DNA of 64,000 nucleotides from Paramagnetospirillum magnetotacticum MS-1 (GCF_000829825.1 NZ_JXSL01000027.1:124001-188000); one strand, 5' to 3'; counted from the stretch's first letter, positions 25,491-34,199 are shown. Translations and numbers: made by a program. Notes: a model not told the origin generated them from the sequence alone.

Positions 25491-26264
25491 ATGACGGGCC
25501 GTGGACCTGAACATCTGCGCAAGACGACCAACGTCGTTCTGGACGCTTTGGTGCGGGCGGCCGAGCAGGCCTTGCACGGTCACGCCATCGACATGCGCAC
25601 CTTGGAAGCCCTGGTGGCCGAGTTGAAGGACTCCGTCGCCTTCGATGATTTCTACCGCCGGTCCTATCGCGAACTGATGGAAGTGGTGGAGGGCGAAAGT
25701 ATCGAGCAGCGGCGCACCAACGCCTTCGGGCGTCTGATGCTGCATCCTTTGTCGCCGCTGTTTTCCGAGGAAAAGCTCGACCGGGTTCTGGTGCCCAACA
25801 TCTTCTCGTTCCTGCACATGGTGCTGGGTGATGAAGAGGCCGTGGCGGCCGAGCGCTGCGGGACCATCATCACCCAGTTGAAGGGGGAGTTGGGCGACCA
25901 TTTCTCCTGGGACAATTTCTATGATGACCCCGAGGCCAAATTGATCCAGTGGCATGTGCTGGTGAAGATTTCCGCTTCGTTCAAGCGCTACGACCTGCGC
26001 AAGGACTGGTTCATCAAACTGATGCAGTACCGTCCCACCACGGTTAGCGTGGCGTCCAACGCCTTCGTCACCAAGGAGCACAACCCCTACGACGATCCTA
26101 TTCAGTTCGGCGAGCGGGAGTTCTGCCTGTTCTTTCATGCCCTTTTTGATCCGCTGCAAAGTCTGGATCGCAAGGACGAGGCGGCATTCCAGAAGGAATT
26201 TGGTGCCGATCCTCACCATCTTATTGGTGGATTTCTGGTTAATCTGGCGACTTGTGCCATTTAA
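25491..26264 (+). CDS. Conserved hypothetical protein, 257 aa
   Basis: A soluble, mainly helical protein with no signal peptide, no membrane helix and no recognised motif. The N-terminal half (LDALVRAAEQALHGHAIDMRTLE and following) looks helical and acidic. Centrally there is HMVLGDEEAVAAERCGTIITQLKGEL, and towards the end KDWFIKLMQYRPTTVSV and FGEREFCLFFHALFDPLQSL. The GAGGTGAGCG before ATG 25491 is a good ribosome site. It stands alone with ~170 bp upstream and ~97 bp before the next small gene. I do not recognise its family. Confidence 0.75.
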   Translation: MTGRGPEHLRKTTNVVLDALVRAAEQALHGHAIDMRTLEALVAELKDSVAFDDFYRRSYRELMEVVEGESIEQRRTNAFGRLMLHPLSPLFSEEKLDRVLVPNIFSFLHMVLGDEEAVAAERCGTIITQLKGELGDHFSWDNFYDDPEAKLIQWHVLVKISASFKRYDLRKDWFIKLMQYRPTTVSVASNAFVTKEHNPYDDPIQFGEREFCLFFHALFDPLQSLDRKDEAAFQKEFGADPHHLIGGFLVNLATCAI

Positions 26265-26361
26265 GTTGTTTATCTTTATTTTTGATGTCGGTGGAATATT
26301 TGTGATTTGACATTATATATCTATTGCGAGGGGCGCGCTCCCGCTCTCAAGGATATTGAAA

Positions 26362-26487
26362 ATGTCCCGCCACCTGACCAAGTCCTCCTTCCTGGTGAAT
26401 GATTGGACGATTGTGCTTCTGCTGCTGCCCGTCATCGTGATCATGGGGCTTGGCTTCTGGCTGGCGATCCGTTCGCATTTCGGCTAA
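26362..26487 (+). CDS. Small 41-residue membrane protein upstream of hemN
   Basis: The frame encodes MSRHLTKSSFLVNDWTIVLL and continues with LLPVIVIMGLGFWLAIRSHFG. One strongly hydrophobic helix covers about residues 16-36, flanked by positive charges. AAGGATATTGAAA precedes the ATG, giving AAGGA at a usable distance. An AT-rich region (26265-26340) upstream looks like a promoter area. It lies 79 bp before hemN in the same direction. No family is recognised. Small one-helix proteins of this kind often accompany respiratory complexes, but that link is inference. Confidence 0.6.
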   Translation: MSRHLTKSSFLVNDWTIVLLLLPVIVIMGLGFWLAIRSHFG

Positions 26488-26566
26488 TACCCCCACGCCG
26501 CCCGGTGTTGCCAATGCCGGGCCGCTGGGAGTAGGGTTCCAGCCGAATTTTGCGGGATACCCAACA

Positions 26567-27922
26567 ATGCGCCCCGATCTTGCGGCCAAGTATGACCTTC
26601 GCGTTCCCCGGTACACCTCCTATCCCACCGCGCCGCATTTCCATCCCGGCGTGACGGGCGAGACCTATCGTGGCTGGCTGGGCGGCATCGATCCCAATTT
26701 GGAACTGTCGCTCTATCTCCACATCGCGTTTTGCGCCGAGATGTGCTGGTTCTGCGGCTGCCACACCAAGATTACCAAGCGCTATGCCCCCGTCGCCGCC
26801 TATATGGACGCCCTGTGGCGCGAAGTGGAGCTGGTGGCCGAGGCTTTGCCCACCCGCATGACGGCCCGGCACATCCATTTCGGCGGCGGCTCTCCCACCA
26901 TCCTCAGTTCAGAGGATTTCGTCCGCACCATCGATCTGCTGAAAAGCCGCTTTATCCTGAAAGCCGGTGCCGAGGTGGCGGTGGAACTGGACCCGCGCAC
27001 CGCCGACGAGTCCTATGTGAAGGCCATGGCCGGGGCGGGGGTGACGCGAGCCTCCATCGGCGTGCAGGATCTCGACGACAAGGTGCAGCAGGCCATCAAC
27101 CGCATCCAGCCCTACGAGGTCACCGAGCGGGTGGTGGAATGGCTGGGCAAGCATGGCGTGCCCGAGGTCAATATCGACCTGATCTACGGCCTGCCGCACC
27201 AGAGCCTCGACGGCTTGCTGGCCACCATCGACAAGGCGGTGAGAGGCTTTAGGCCCAAGCGCGTGGCGCTGTTCGGCTATGCCCATGTGCCGTGGATGAA
27301 GAAGCACCAGCGCCTGATCCCCGAAGAGACCCTGCCCGACACCAATACCCGCTGGCAGCAATACGAGCAGGGCTGCAAGCTGCTGACCGAGACTTTGGGC
27401 TATGTCCAGATCGGTCTCGACCATTTCGCCGCTCCCGACGACGCCATGGCCATCGCTCTCAGGAATAAGCGGCTGCACCGCAATTTCCAGGGCTACACCA
27501 CCGATTCCGCCACCACCCTGATCGGCTTCGGGGCCTCGGGCATCGGCTCGTTGCCCCAGGGCTATGTGGTCAATGACGGCGAGGTCCATGCCTATCAGCG
27601 CTCCGTCGCCGAAGGGCGTCTTGCCACCTCGCGCGGGATCGCCATCAGCCCCGACGACATTCTGCGCCGCGAGATCATCGAGCGTCTGATGTGCGACCTA
27701 GAAATCGATCTGGACGCGGTCGCTGGCCGTCACGGCGCCGACGGCTCACAATTCGGTGCCGAGCTGGCCTCGCTGGCCCCCTTGCAGGCCGACGGGCTGG
27801 TGGAGGTCACGGGCCATCGCATCCATGTGACCGAGGAGGGCCGCACCCTGGTGCGCGCCGTCTGCGCCGCCTTCGACCGCTATCTCAAAATGGGTGAACA
27901 ACGTCATTCCAAGGCTGTCTGA
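26567..27922 (+). CDS. hemN: Oxygen-independent coproporphyrinogen III oxidase
   Basis: This 451-residue radical SAM enzyme oxidatively decarboxylates coproporphyrinogen III in haem synthesis without O2. Key parts are VPRYTSYPTAPHF near the N-terminus, the 4Fe-4S site CAEMCWFCGCH (CxxxCxxC), FGGGSPTIL, SIGVQDLDDKVQQAINR and NIDLIYGLPHQ. Length fits true HemN rather than HemW-like proteins. ATG 26567 is where homology starts. It is followed 2 bp later by a dCMP deaminase gene. The enzyme suits anaerobic haem needs for the multihaem nap cytochromes encoded further on. Confidence 0.95.
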   Translation: MRPDLAAKYDLRVPRYTSYPTAPHFHPGVTGETYRGWLGGIDPNLELSLYLHIAFCAEMCWFCGCHTKITKRYAPVAAYMDALWREVELVAEALPTRMTARHIHFGGGSPTILSSEDFVRTIDLLKSRFILKAGAEVAVELDPRTADESYVKAMAGAGVTRASIGVQDLDDKVQQAINRIQPYEVTERVVEWLGKHGVPEVNIDLIYGLPHQSLDGLLATIDKAVRGFRPKRVALFGYAHVPWMKKHQRLIPEETLPDTNTRWQQYEQGCKLLTETLGYVQIGLDHFAAPDDAMAIALRNKRLHRNFQGYTTDSATTLIGFGASGIGSLPQGYVVNDGEVHAYQRSVAEGRLATSRGIAISPDDILRREIIERLMCDLEIDLDAVAGRHGADGSQFGAELASLAPLQADGLVEVTGHRIHVTEEGRTLVRAVCAAFDRYLKMGEQRHSKAV

Positions 27923-27924
27923 GC

Positions 27925-28347
27925 ATGAGCATGAACTGGTACGACTATTTTATGGGCTTTGCGCGTCACGCCGCCAGCAAGTCCAAGGACCCCAGCACCC
28001 AGGTGGGCGCCGTGGCGGTGGGACCCGATGGCGAGATCCGCGCCACCGGCTATAACGGCCTGCCTCGGGGCGTAGAGGATAAGCCCGAGCGCATGGAGCG
28101 TCCGGCCAAGTATCTGTGGACCTCGCACGCCGAGGAGAATCTGGTGGCCCATGCCGCCCGTGTCGGCGTCAGCCTCAAGGGCTGCACCGTCTACGTCACC
28201 CATTACCCCTGTTCGCGCTGCGCCCGCTCGCTGATCCAGGCTGGCGTCGCCAAGATCAATGTGGGCGACGGCACCACCTCCATGCCCGCCGAGGAATTCG
28301 ACACGGCCCGCGTGATGTTCGAGGAATCGGGCGTCCAGGTGGGGTGA
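27925..28347 (+). CDS. dCMP/cytidine deaminase family protein
   Basis: This 140-residue zinc-dependent deaminase carries SKDPSTQVGAV near the N-terminus, HAEEN (His ligand plus catalytic Glu) and PCSRC (two Cys ligands). This pattern and length match bacterial deoxycytidylate deaminases, which make dUMP for thymidylate synthesis. The residues MERPAKYLWTSHAEEN resemble the dCMP-type loop before the active site. It is probably co-transcribed with hemN (2-bp gap). Confidence 0.88.
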   Translation: MSMNWYDYFMGFARHAASKSKDPSTQVGAVAVGPDGEIRATGYNGLPRGVEDKPERMERPAKYLWTSHAEENLVAHAARVGVSLKGCTVYVTHYPCSRCARSLIQAGVAKINVGDGTTSMPAEEFDTARVMFEESGVQVG

Positions 28348-28406
28348 AGGCCTCTGTGGTTTAATCCACTGTTTCCGCGTCCAGACTGTTGCCGTTAGGG
28401 CGAGAA

Positions 28407-28457
28407 GGGTAGGTTTTCCCACCCGCCCCACTCTTCGCGGGTAGGGCTCTCCCACCC
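28407..28457. repeat. Two similar hairpin-like direct repeats upstream of cbbM
   Basis: GGGTAGGTTTTCCCACCC (28407-28424) and GGGTAGGGCTCTCCCACCC (28439-28457) are close copies. Each can fold into a short GGGT/ACCC-based hairpin. They lie 116-166 bp before the cbbM start, in the 225-bp gap after the deaminase gene. They could end the hemN transcript or act in the cbbM leader. Confidence 0.45.
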
Positions 28458-28572
28458 AAGTCATTTTCCCATACTCCCCCTCCGGGTGTTCCGGAGCCAT
28501 GTCGTCACGGCCATAGTAGCGTCCACGAATACAAGGGCGAATGCCCGGAACTCACTGGGAGACGTCGGGACC

Positions 28573-29952
28573 ATGGACCAGTCGAAGCGTTATGTGAACT
28601 TGGCCCTGAGCGAGGCTGATCTGATCAAGGGCGGCCGCCATGTGCTGTGCGCCTACCGTATGCGGCCCAGGCCCGGTCACGGCTATGTGGAGACGGCGGC
28701 CCATTTCGCCGCTGAATCGTCTACCGGCACCAATGTTGAGGTCTGTACCACCGACGACTTCACCCGCGGCGTCGATGCCCTGGTCTATGAGGTGGACGAG
28801 GCGGAGGGGTTGATGAAGATCGCCTATCCGGTGGATCTGTTCGACCGCAATATCATCGACGGCAAGGCGATGATCGCCTCGTTTTTGACGCTGACCGTGG
28901 GCAACAACCAGGGCATGAGCGACGTGGAAAACGCCAAGATGGAGGATTTCTACGTTCCCCCAGAGTTTCTGAAACTGTTCGACGGCCCGGCTTGCAACAT
29001 CTCCCATATGTGGAAGGTTCTGGGGCGGCCCGAAGTGAATGGCGGCATGGTGGTGGGGACCATCATCAAGCCAAAGCTGGGACTGCGCCCCAAGCCCTTC
29101 GCCGATGCCTGCCACCAGTTCTGGCTGGGCGGCGATTTCATCAAGAACGACGAACCCCAGGGCAATCAGGTCTTCGCGCCGCTCAAGGAGACCATGCGGC
29201 TGGTGGCCGATGCCATGCGCCGCGCCCAGGACGAGACGGGCGTGCCCAAGCTGTTCTCCGCCAACATCACCGCTGACGATCCCGCCGAGATGATCGCGCG
29301 CGGCAATTTCATCCTGGAGACCTTCGGCGAGAACGCCTCCCATGTGGCTTTCCTGGTGGATGGCTTCGTGGCCGGGCCGACGGCGGTCACCACCTGCCGC
29401 CGGAACTTTCCCGACACCTTCTTGCACTACCATCGGGCCGGTCACGGTGCCATCACCTCGCGGCAGTCGAAGCGCGGCTATACCGTGCTGGTCCATATGA
29501 AGATGGCCCGGCTGTTGGGGGCCAGCGGTATCCACACCGGCACCATGGGCTATGGCAAGATGGAGGGCGCCCCCGACGAAAAGATGGTGGCCTATATGCT
29601 GGAACGCCAGATAGCCGAGGGGCCCTATTATCGCCAGGACTGGGGCGGCATGGCGTCTTGCACCCCCATCATATCGGGTGGCATGAACGCCCTTCGCCTG
29701 CCCGGCTTCTTCGATAATCTGGGCCATTCCAACGTGATCCAGACCTCGGGCGGCGGCGCCTTCGGCCATAAGGACGGAGCCATCGCCGGTGCCCTGTCGC
29801 TGCGCCAGGCCCACGAGGCATGGCTGAAGAAAATCGATCTGGTGGATTACGCCCAAACACATGCGGAACTGAGAGGTGCCTTCGAATCCTTTGCGTCCGA
29901 CGCCGATCGGCTGTATCCCGGCTGGCGCGATCGCCTGCGCATCGCGGCATAA
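28573..29952 (+). CDS. cbbM: Ribulose-1,5-bisphosphate carboxylase/oxygenase, form II
   Basis: This 459-residue form II RubisCO fixes CO2 on ribulose bisphosphate as a homodimer or multimer with no small subunit. The catalytic IIKPKLGL, the carbamylated Lys at exactly residue 191 in [10 protein letters not shown] (same number as the Rhodospirillum rubrum enzyme), HYHRAGHGA and loop 6 MGYGKMEG are intact. The start ATG 28573 follows GGGAGA. Form II enzymes work best at high CO2 and low O2, fitting a microaerophile. cbbP follows after 11 bp. No cbbR regulator is adjacent. Confidence 0.97.
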   Translation: MDQSKRYVNLALSEADLIKGGRHVLCAYRMRPRPGHGYVETAAHFAAESSTGTNVEVCTTDDFTRGVDALVYEVDEAEGLMKIAYPVDLFDRNIIDGKAMIASFLTLTVGNNQGMSDVENAKMEDFYVPPEFLKLFDGPACNISHMWKVLGRPEVNGGMVVGTIIKPKLGLRPKPFADACHQFWLGGDFIKNDEPQGNQVFAPLKETMRLVADAMRRAQDETGVPKLFSANITADDPAEMIARGNFILETFGENASHVAFLVDGFVAGPTAVTTCRRNFPDTFLHYHRAGHGAITSRQSKRGYTVLVHMKMARLLGASGIHTGTMGYGKMEGAPDEKMVAYMLERQIAEGPYYRQDWGGMASCTPIISGGMNALRLPGFFDNLGHSNVIQTSGGGAFGHKDGAIAGALSLRQAHEAWLKKIDLVDYAQTHAELRGAFESFASDADRLYPGWRDRLRIAA

Positions 29953-29963
29953 GGGGAATCAAG

Positions 29964-30845
29964 ATGTCCAGGAAACATCCGGTCATCGCCGTTACCGGCT
30001 CGTCGGGGGCGGGGACCAGCACGGTCAAGGAATCCTTCGAACATATGTTCCGCCGCGAGGGCATCAAACCGGCGGTGATCGAGGGCGACAGCTTTCACCG
30101 CTATAACCGCGCCGACATGAAGAAATGCATGAAGGACGTGGGCGGCACCTTCAGCCATTTCGGTCCCGAGGCCAATCTGTTCCCCCAGTTGGAAGAACTG
30201 TTCTCGACCTATGGCGAGACGGGGCGGGGCAGGCGGAGATTTTATGTCCATAACGACGAGGAGGCGGCGCGCTTCGCCCATCTGGGCGTGGGGTCGGGCG
30301 AGTTCACGCCGTGGGAGGACTTGGCCGAGGATACGGACTGCCTGTTCTACGAGGGACTTCACGGCTGCGTGGCGACGCGCGACAACAATGTCGCCCAGCA
30401 TGTGGACCTTAAGATCGGCGTGGTGCCGGTGATCAATCTGGAGTGGATTCAGAAGATCCACCGCGACACCAACCAGCGCGGCTATTCGGAAGAGGCGGTG
30501 ATGGAGACCATCCTGCGCCGCATGCACGACTACGTTCACTATGTGGTGCCGCAGTTCAAACTGACCGATATCAACTTCCAGCGCGTGCCCATCGTCGATA
30601 CCTCGGACCCCATCATCGCGCGCGATATCCCCACCGCCGATGAAAGCCTGGTGGTGATCCGCTTCAGGAAACCCGACCGCTTCCGCGTCGACTTTCCCTT
30701 CCTGCTGCAGATGCTGAAGGATTCATGGATGAGCCGGCGCAACACCATCGTGGTGCCGGGCGGCAAGATGGGTCTGGCCATGGAACTGATCCTGACCCCC
30801 ATCCTGCGCCGCATCATGGAAGACAGGCGCGCGGTATTGGGCTAA
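29964..30845 (+). CDS. cbbP: Phosphoribulokinase
   Basis: This 293-residue kinase makes ribulose-1,5-bisphosphate from ribulose-5-phosphate and ATP, supplying RubisCO. The P-loop GSSGAGTSTV (about residues 12-21), the catalytic-Asp region EGDSFHRYNR and YEGLHGC are present, matching the octameric proteobacterial class. The start ATG 29964 is 11 bp after cbbM with GGGGAATCAAG ahead, so both form a minimal CO2-fixation operon. The stop overlaps the convergent nudC stop by 4 bp. Confidence 0.96.
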   Translation: MSRKHPVIAVTGSSGAGTSTVKESFEHMFRREGIKPAVIEGDSFHRYNRADMKKCMKDVGGTFSHFGPEANLFPQLEELFSTYGETGRGRRRFYVHNDEEAARFAHLGVGSGEFTPWEDLAEDTDCLFYEGLHGCVATRDNNVAQHVDLKIGVVPVINLEWIQKIHRDTNQRGYSEEAVMETILRRMHDYVHYVVPQFKLTDINFQRVPIVDTSDPIIARDIPTADESLVVIRFRKPDRFRVDFPFLLQMLKDSWMSRRNTIVVPGGKMGLAMELILTPILRRIMEDRRAVLG

Positions 30846-31762
30846 CCCCGCAGCCAGCCATCCACCAGAACGCGGGCGATGGAATCCTTGCGCGGCAGGA
30901 AGCGGCCACCCTCACCGGGGCGGTCGGCTTCGCCAAAGGTACGGACCTCGTCACGGGTGAACCAGCGCACCTCCTCGATCTCATGGGGATCTGCCACCGG
31001 CTCCGCATCAAAAGCGCTGGCGGTAAAGCCGATCATGAGGGAGGAGGGGAAGGGCCAGGGCTGACTCGCTACATACGTGGTTGAGTTGACGCGAATGCCA
31101 GCTTCTTCCCACACTTCGCGGGCTACGGCGTCTTCCAGGGATTCGCCCGGCTCGACGAATCCGGCCAGGCAGGAAAACATGCCGGGCGTCCATTGGGGCT
31201 GGCGGCCCAGCAGGGCGCGGCCCAAAGAATCGGTGACCAGCATGATGATGGCCGGGTCGGTGCGCGGGAAGTGGAGGGAACCGCAGGCCTCATTGACGCA
31301 TTTGGCCGAATGGCCGGAATCCTGGAACAGTAATGCGCCGCCGCAGTTGGCGCAGAAGCGGGTTTTCTCGCGCCAGATCAGCATGCCCCGCGCATAGGCC
31401 AACAGGCCCGCGTCCTGGGCGGCCAGCAAGCCGCCCACCGAGCGTAGCCACACCCAGTTGCCGCCCATTTCCGGTCCCTGCTCGCCACCATCCAGGGCGG
31501 AGATATCGAGAGCCAGCAGGGGGCCTGTCTCGTCTTCTCCCAGCAGCAGGCAGGTCCCTTGGGTCGCCTCGGCCAGACGCAGGCCATAGGCGCGGTCGAG
31601 CCAGCGGACTTTGGGCGGGGTTCCACTCACCAATTGGCGGCCACGCCAATAAAGGGTGAAGCGGGCGCCCTGGCGGCGCATCAGTTCGGCAATGTCGCCG
31701 CCCCGGCGGGTCGGGTGAGAGCGGTCGAGGCTGAGGCCGGAATAGAGGACGGGTGCAATCAT
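30842..31762 (-). CDS. nudC: NADH pyrophosphatase (NudC type)
   Basis: This 306-residue Nudix enzyme splits NAD(H) to NMN(H) and AMP and can remove NAD caps from RNA. It has the zinc ribbon CANCGG...CVNEACG (four Cys), the Nudix box GFVEPGESLEDAVAREVWEEAG, and the NudC-specific SQPWPFPSSLM that binds the nicotinamide side. The start ATG 31762 is where family homology begins; the frame stays open upstream. It is divergent from the GGDEF-EAL gene. The window also holds an NMN-forming NAMPT, so both an NMN source and an NAD-cleaving enzyme are encoded. Confidence 0.92.
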   Translation of the reverse strand: MIAPVLYSGLSLDRSHPTRRGGDIAELMRRQGARFTLYWRGRQLVSGTPPKVRWLDRAYGLRLAEATQGTCLLLGEDETGPLLALDISALDGGEQGPEMGGNWVWLRSVGGLLAAQDAGLLAYARGMLIWREKTRFCANCGGALLFQDSGHSAKCVNEACGSLHFPRTDPAIIMLVTDSLGRALLGRQPQWTPGMFSCLAGFVEPGESLEDAVAREVWEEAGIRVNSTTYVASQPWPFPSSLMIGFTASAFDAEPVADPHEIEEVRWFTRDEVRTFGEADRPGEGGRFLPRKDSIARVLVDGWLRG

Positions 31763-31782
31763 GGCCGAAGATTGGCATGGGT

Positions 31783-31914
31783 TGTGACGCTGTCCAACCC
31801 CAGATTTACGGACGTCTCCGCCATCTTCTGAATCGGGGCGTAAAGTGTAAATGCCCATGAAATGAAGATTGCGAATCCGGTAGCAATTTGGAAGATTGTG
31901 ACGCACGGTGACGC
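31783..31914. promoter_or_regulatory. Threefold GTGACGC motif in the nudC / GGDEF-EAL divergent region
   Basis: TGTGACGC occurs at 31783-31790 and 31897-31904, and GGTGACGC at 31907-31914 touching the ATG of the next gene. The last two are 10 bp apart, one helical turn. They may be regulator half-sites. No Shine-Dalgarno sequence is evident before the ATG at 31915. Confidence 0.3.
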
Positions 31915-33561
31915 ATGAATGATATTCAAGCCCTTCTGAACGGCCTGCTCGATTCCATCCACGACGCGGTGATCATCGCCGATGCCGAGGGTAATCCCTT
32001 GCGCTCGAATCCCGCCTTCGAGGCCTTGATGGGCTTTGCATCGGGCAGCGGCGCCGAGGTGTCGCGTCTCGCGGCCAGCATGATCTACAAAGCGCTCTCT
32101 CCGGGTGCCGGTGGACGCTGGAAGGGCATGGTCATCTGTCCCGACGGCAAGGAACGCCCCTTCGAGGTTACCGCCGCCGCCATCAATCCATCAGCCGATT
32201 CCGCCGACCGCTTTCTTTGCGTGGTGCGCCCCGCTTTGGCCGAGGACTCCCATGGCGATGGCGGAAGTTTCGGTTACGACACGCTGACCGGCCTGCCCAA
32301 TCGCGATCTGTTCGCCGATCGTATCGGCCAGGCGGTGCTGCAGGCCAACCGTACCGGCGCCTCGGTGGCGCTGATGACCATGGGGCTGGACCGGTTCACC
32401 CTGGTCAATGATGCCCTTGGCCATAACGCGGGCGACAGGCTGCTGGTGGAGGTGGCGCGGCGCCTCAAGATGTGCGTGCGCGAGACCGATACGGCGGTGC
32501 GCCTGGACGGCGATAAATTCGCCCTGGTGATGGCCATCGCCGATACCGATGACAGCGTTATCGTCGCCGAGAAGGCTCTTCACGCCGTCAAGGAGCCTTT
32601 CTCCCTGGACGGCGAGGAGGTGGTGGTGACCTTCTCCATCGGTATCAGCGTCTATCCCCTGGATGCCGATTCCAGCGCCCAGCTGGTCAAGCATGCCGAG
32701 AACGCGCTGCATTACGCCAAGGTATCGGGACGCAACCAGTATCAGTTCTTCTCCAACGACATGAACCGCAAGGCCAAGTCCAGGCTGGAACTGGAAGGCC
32801 GCATGCGCCGCGCCCTGGCCAATGACGAATTCGTGGTCTATTACCAGCCCAAGGTCTCGGCCGATCGCAACACCATCGTGGGCGCCGAGGCGCTGATCCG
32901 TTGGCTCGATCCCGAACGCGGCATGGTCTCGCCCGGCGAGTTCATTCCCGTCGCCGAGGAAAGCGGCCAGATCGAACCCATCGGCACCTGGGTTCTGCGC
33001 CAGTCCTGCCAGCAGAACCGCCTGTGGCAGGAAGCCGGTTTCGATCCCATCAAGGTCTCGGTCAATGTTTCGGCACGGCAGTTCCGCTCGCCCAGTCTTC
33101 TTGAAATCGTCACCGAAGCTCTCGATTCCACAGGCCTTGATCCCAAATGGCTGGAACTGGAGATCACCGAGAGCATGCTGATGAACGATGTGGATACGGC
33201 GGTGCGCAAGATGAGGGCGCTGCGCGATCTCGGAATCGGACTGTCCATCGACGATTTCGGCACAGGATATTCGTCGCTTAGCTATCTCGGGCGCTTTCCC
33301 ATCACCACGCTGAAGATCGATCGCGCCTTCATCGCCGATGTGGACACCAATCCCAAGACCGCCGAGATCGCCAGGGCCATCATCGGCCTGTCGCGCGGCC
33401 TCAATCTCGAGGTTGTGGCGGAAGGGGCGGAAATCGCCGCCCATATCGCCTTCCTGCGCAGCAACGGATGCGACACCGTGCAAGGGTTCTTCTACTCCCG
33501 GCCCGTCCCGGCTGACGAGTTCGAACAGATGATGCGCCAGCGGATCATGGCCCACGCCTGA
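31915..33561 (+). CDS. PAS-GGDEF-EAL protein, probable c-di-GMP phosphodiesterase
   Basis: This 548-residue soluble protein has a PAS-like sensor (residues ~5-105), a GGDEF domain (~120-285) and an EAL domain (~300-540). The cyclase signature is degenerate: DGDKF replaces GGDEF at ~198-202, so no diguanylate cyclase activity is expected, though GTP binding may regulate it. The EAL site looks complete: E325 of EALIRW, SVNVSARQF, LELEITES, IDDFGTGYSSL, the Lys of LKIDRAF, EVVAEGAE and VQGFFYSRP. So it probably hydrolyses c-di-GMP. No ribosome site is clear before ATG 31915, and an in-frame TGA is just two codons upstream, so no earlier start exists. Confidence 0.92.
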   Translation: MNDIQALLNGLLDSIHDAVIIADAEGNPLRSNPAFEALMGFASGSGAEVSRLAASMIYKALSPGAGGRWKGMVICPDGKERPFEVTAAAINPSADSADRFLCVVRPALAEDSHGDGGSFGYDTLTGLPNRDLFADRIGQAVLQANRTGASVALMTMGLDRFTLVNDALGHNAGDRLLVEVARRLKMCVRETDTAVRLDGDKFALVMAIADTDDSVIVAEKALHAVKEPFSLDGEEVVVTFSIGISVYPLDADSSAQLVKHAENALHYAKVSGRNQYQFFSNDMNRKAKSRLELEGRMRRALANDEFVVYYQPKVSADRNTIVGAEALIRWLDPERGMVSPGEFIPVAEESGQIEPIGTWVLRQSCQQNRLWQEAGFDPIKVSVNVSARQFRSPSLLEIVTEALDSTGLDPKWLELEITESMLMNDVDTAVRKMRALRDLGIGLSIDDFGTGYSSLSYLGRFPITTLKIDRAFIADVDTNPKTAEIARAIIGLSRGLNLEVVAEGAEIAAHIAFLRSNGCDTVQGFFYSRPVPADEFEQMMRQRIMAHA

Positions 33562-33583
33562 CCGCGTCTTCCCCCTCTCTCTT

Positions 33584-33597
33584 TTGACCAACGTCAA
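33584..33597. promoter_or_regulatory. FNR/NnrR-type palindrome upstream of nap operon
   Basis: TTGACCAACGTCAA is a perfect TTGAC-N4-GTCAA palindrome. It matches the layout of sites for CRP/FNR-family anaerobic and nitric-oxide regulators (FNR: TTGAT-N4-ATCAA; DNR and NnrR sites are close variants). Its centre is 94 bp before the napF ATG, a normal spot for activation. Confidence 0.7.
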
Positions 33598-33683
33598 GGC
33601 GCCAGTCTGGGCGCGGTGACACCTTTCCGCCATCTGGCGTCATTCCTGGGGAGAAGGAATGGCCTGCCGCGGGAGGAAATCCG

Positions 33684-34199
33684 ATGTCTGGGCTGCTGTC
33701 CCGACGGACGTTGTTGACGAGACGGACCGAGGCACGGGCGCCTTCGGGGCCCCGTCCGCCCTGGAGCGTCGCGCGCTTTGCCGAGGTCTGCGACGGCTGC
33801 GGCGCCTGTCTTTCCTCCTGTCTTGAACATTGTCTCGCCAAGGGCGCCGACGGCTTGCCCGTGGTGGATTTCGCGCAGGGCGGCTGCACCTTCTGCGGCG
33901 CATGCGACGCGGCCTGCGCGCCTCGCGCCATCGACCGCGCCGCTGCGGACGGTCTGGACCGTTTGCCGGTTCTGGCCCGGCTGGGGGCGTCGTGCATTTC
34001 CATTCAGGGCGTGACCTGCCGGTTGTGCGGCGATCCTTGCCTTGTCCGCGCCATCGCGTTCAGACCTTTACCGGGTGGCCGTGTCCTGCCCGAAATCGCC
34101 GATCAGTCCTGTAACGGATGTGGAATTTGCGTCTCGGCCTGTCCGGTCGGGGCCTTGTCCATGGTCGCCCAGGCCCCAAGCGTGAGAGGACTTTCATGA
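33684..34199 (+). CDS. napF: NapF, cytoplasmic iron-sulfur protein of nitrate reductase
   Basis: This 171-residue ferredoxin-like protein carries three Cys-rich motifs, CDGCGACLSSCLEHC, CTFCGACDAACAPRA and CNGCGICVSACPVGA, plus CRLCGDPC in the third quarter. NapF proteins work in the cytoplasm and help mature NapA before export. GGGAGGAAATCCG precedes the ATG. First gene of the operon; its TGA overlaps the napD ATG. Confidence 0.93.
   Translation: MSGLLSRRTLLTRRTEARAPSGPRPPWSVARFAEVCDGCGACLSSCLEHCLAKGADGLPVVDFAQGGCTFCGACDAACAPRAIDRAAADGLDRLPVLARLGASCISIQGVTCRLCGDPCLVRAIAFRPLPGGRVLPEIADQSCNGCGICVSACPVGALSMVAQAPSVRGLS

Noticed and set aside
28348-28572. CbbR binding site
   Set aside because: TNA-N7/8-TNA patterns are too loose to call by eye and no adjacent cbbR supports one.
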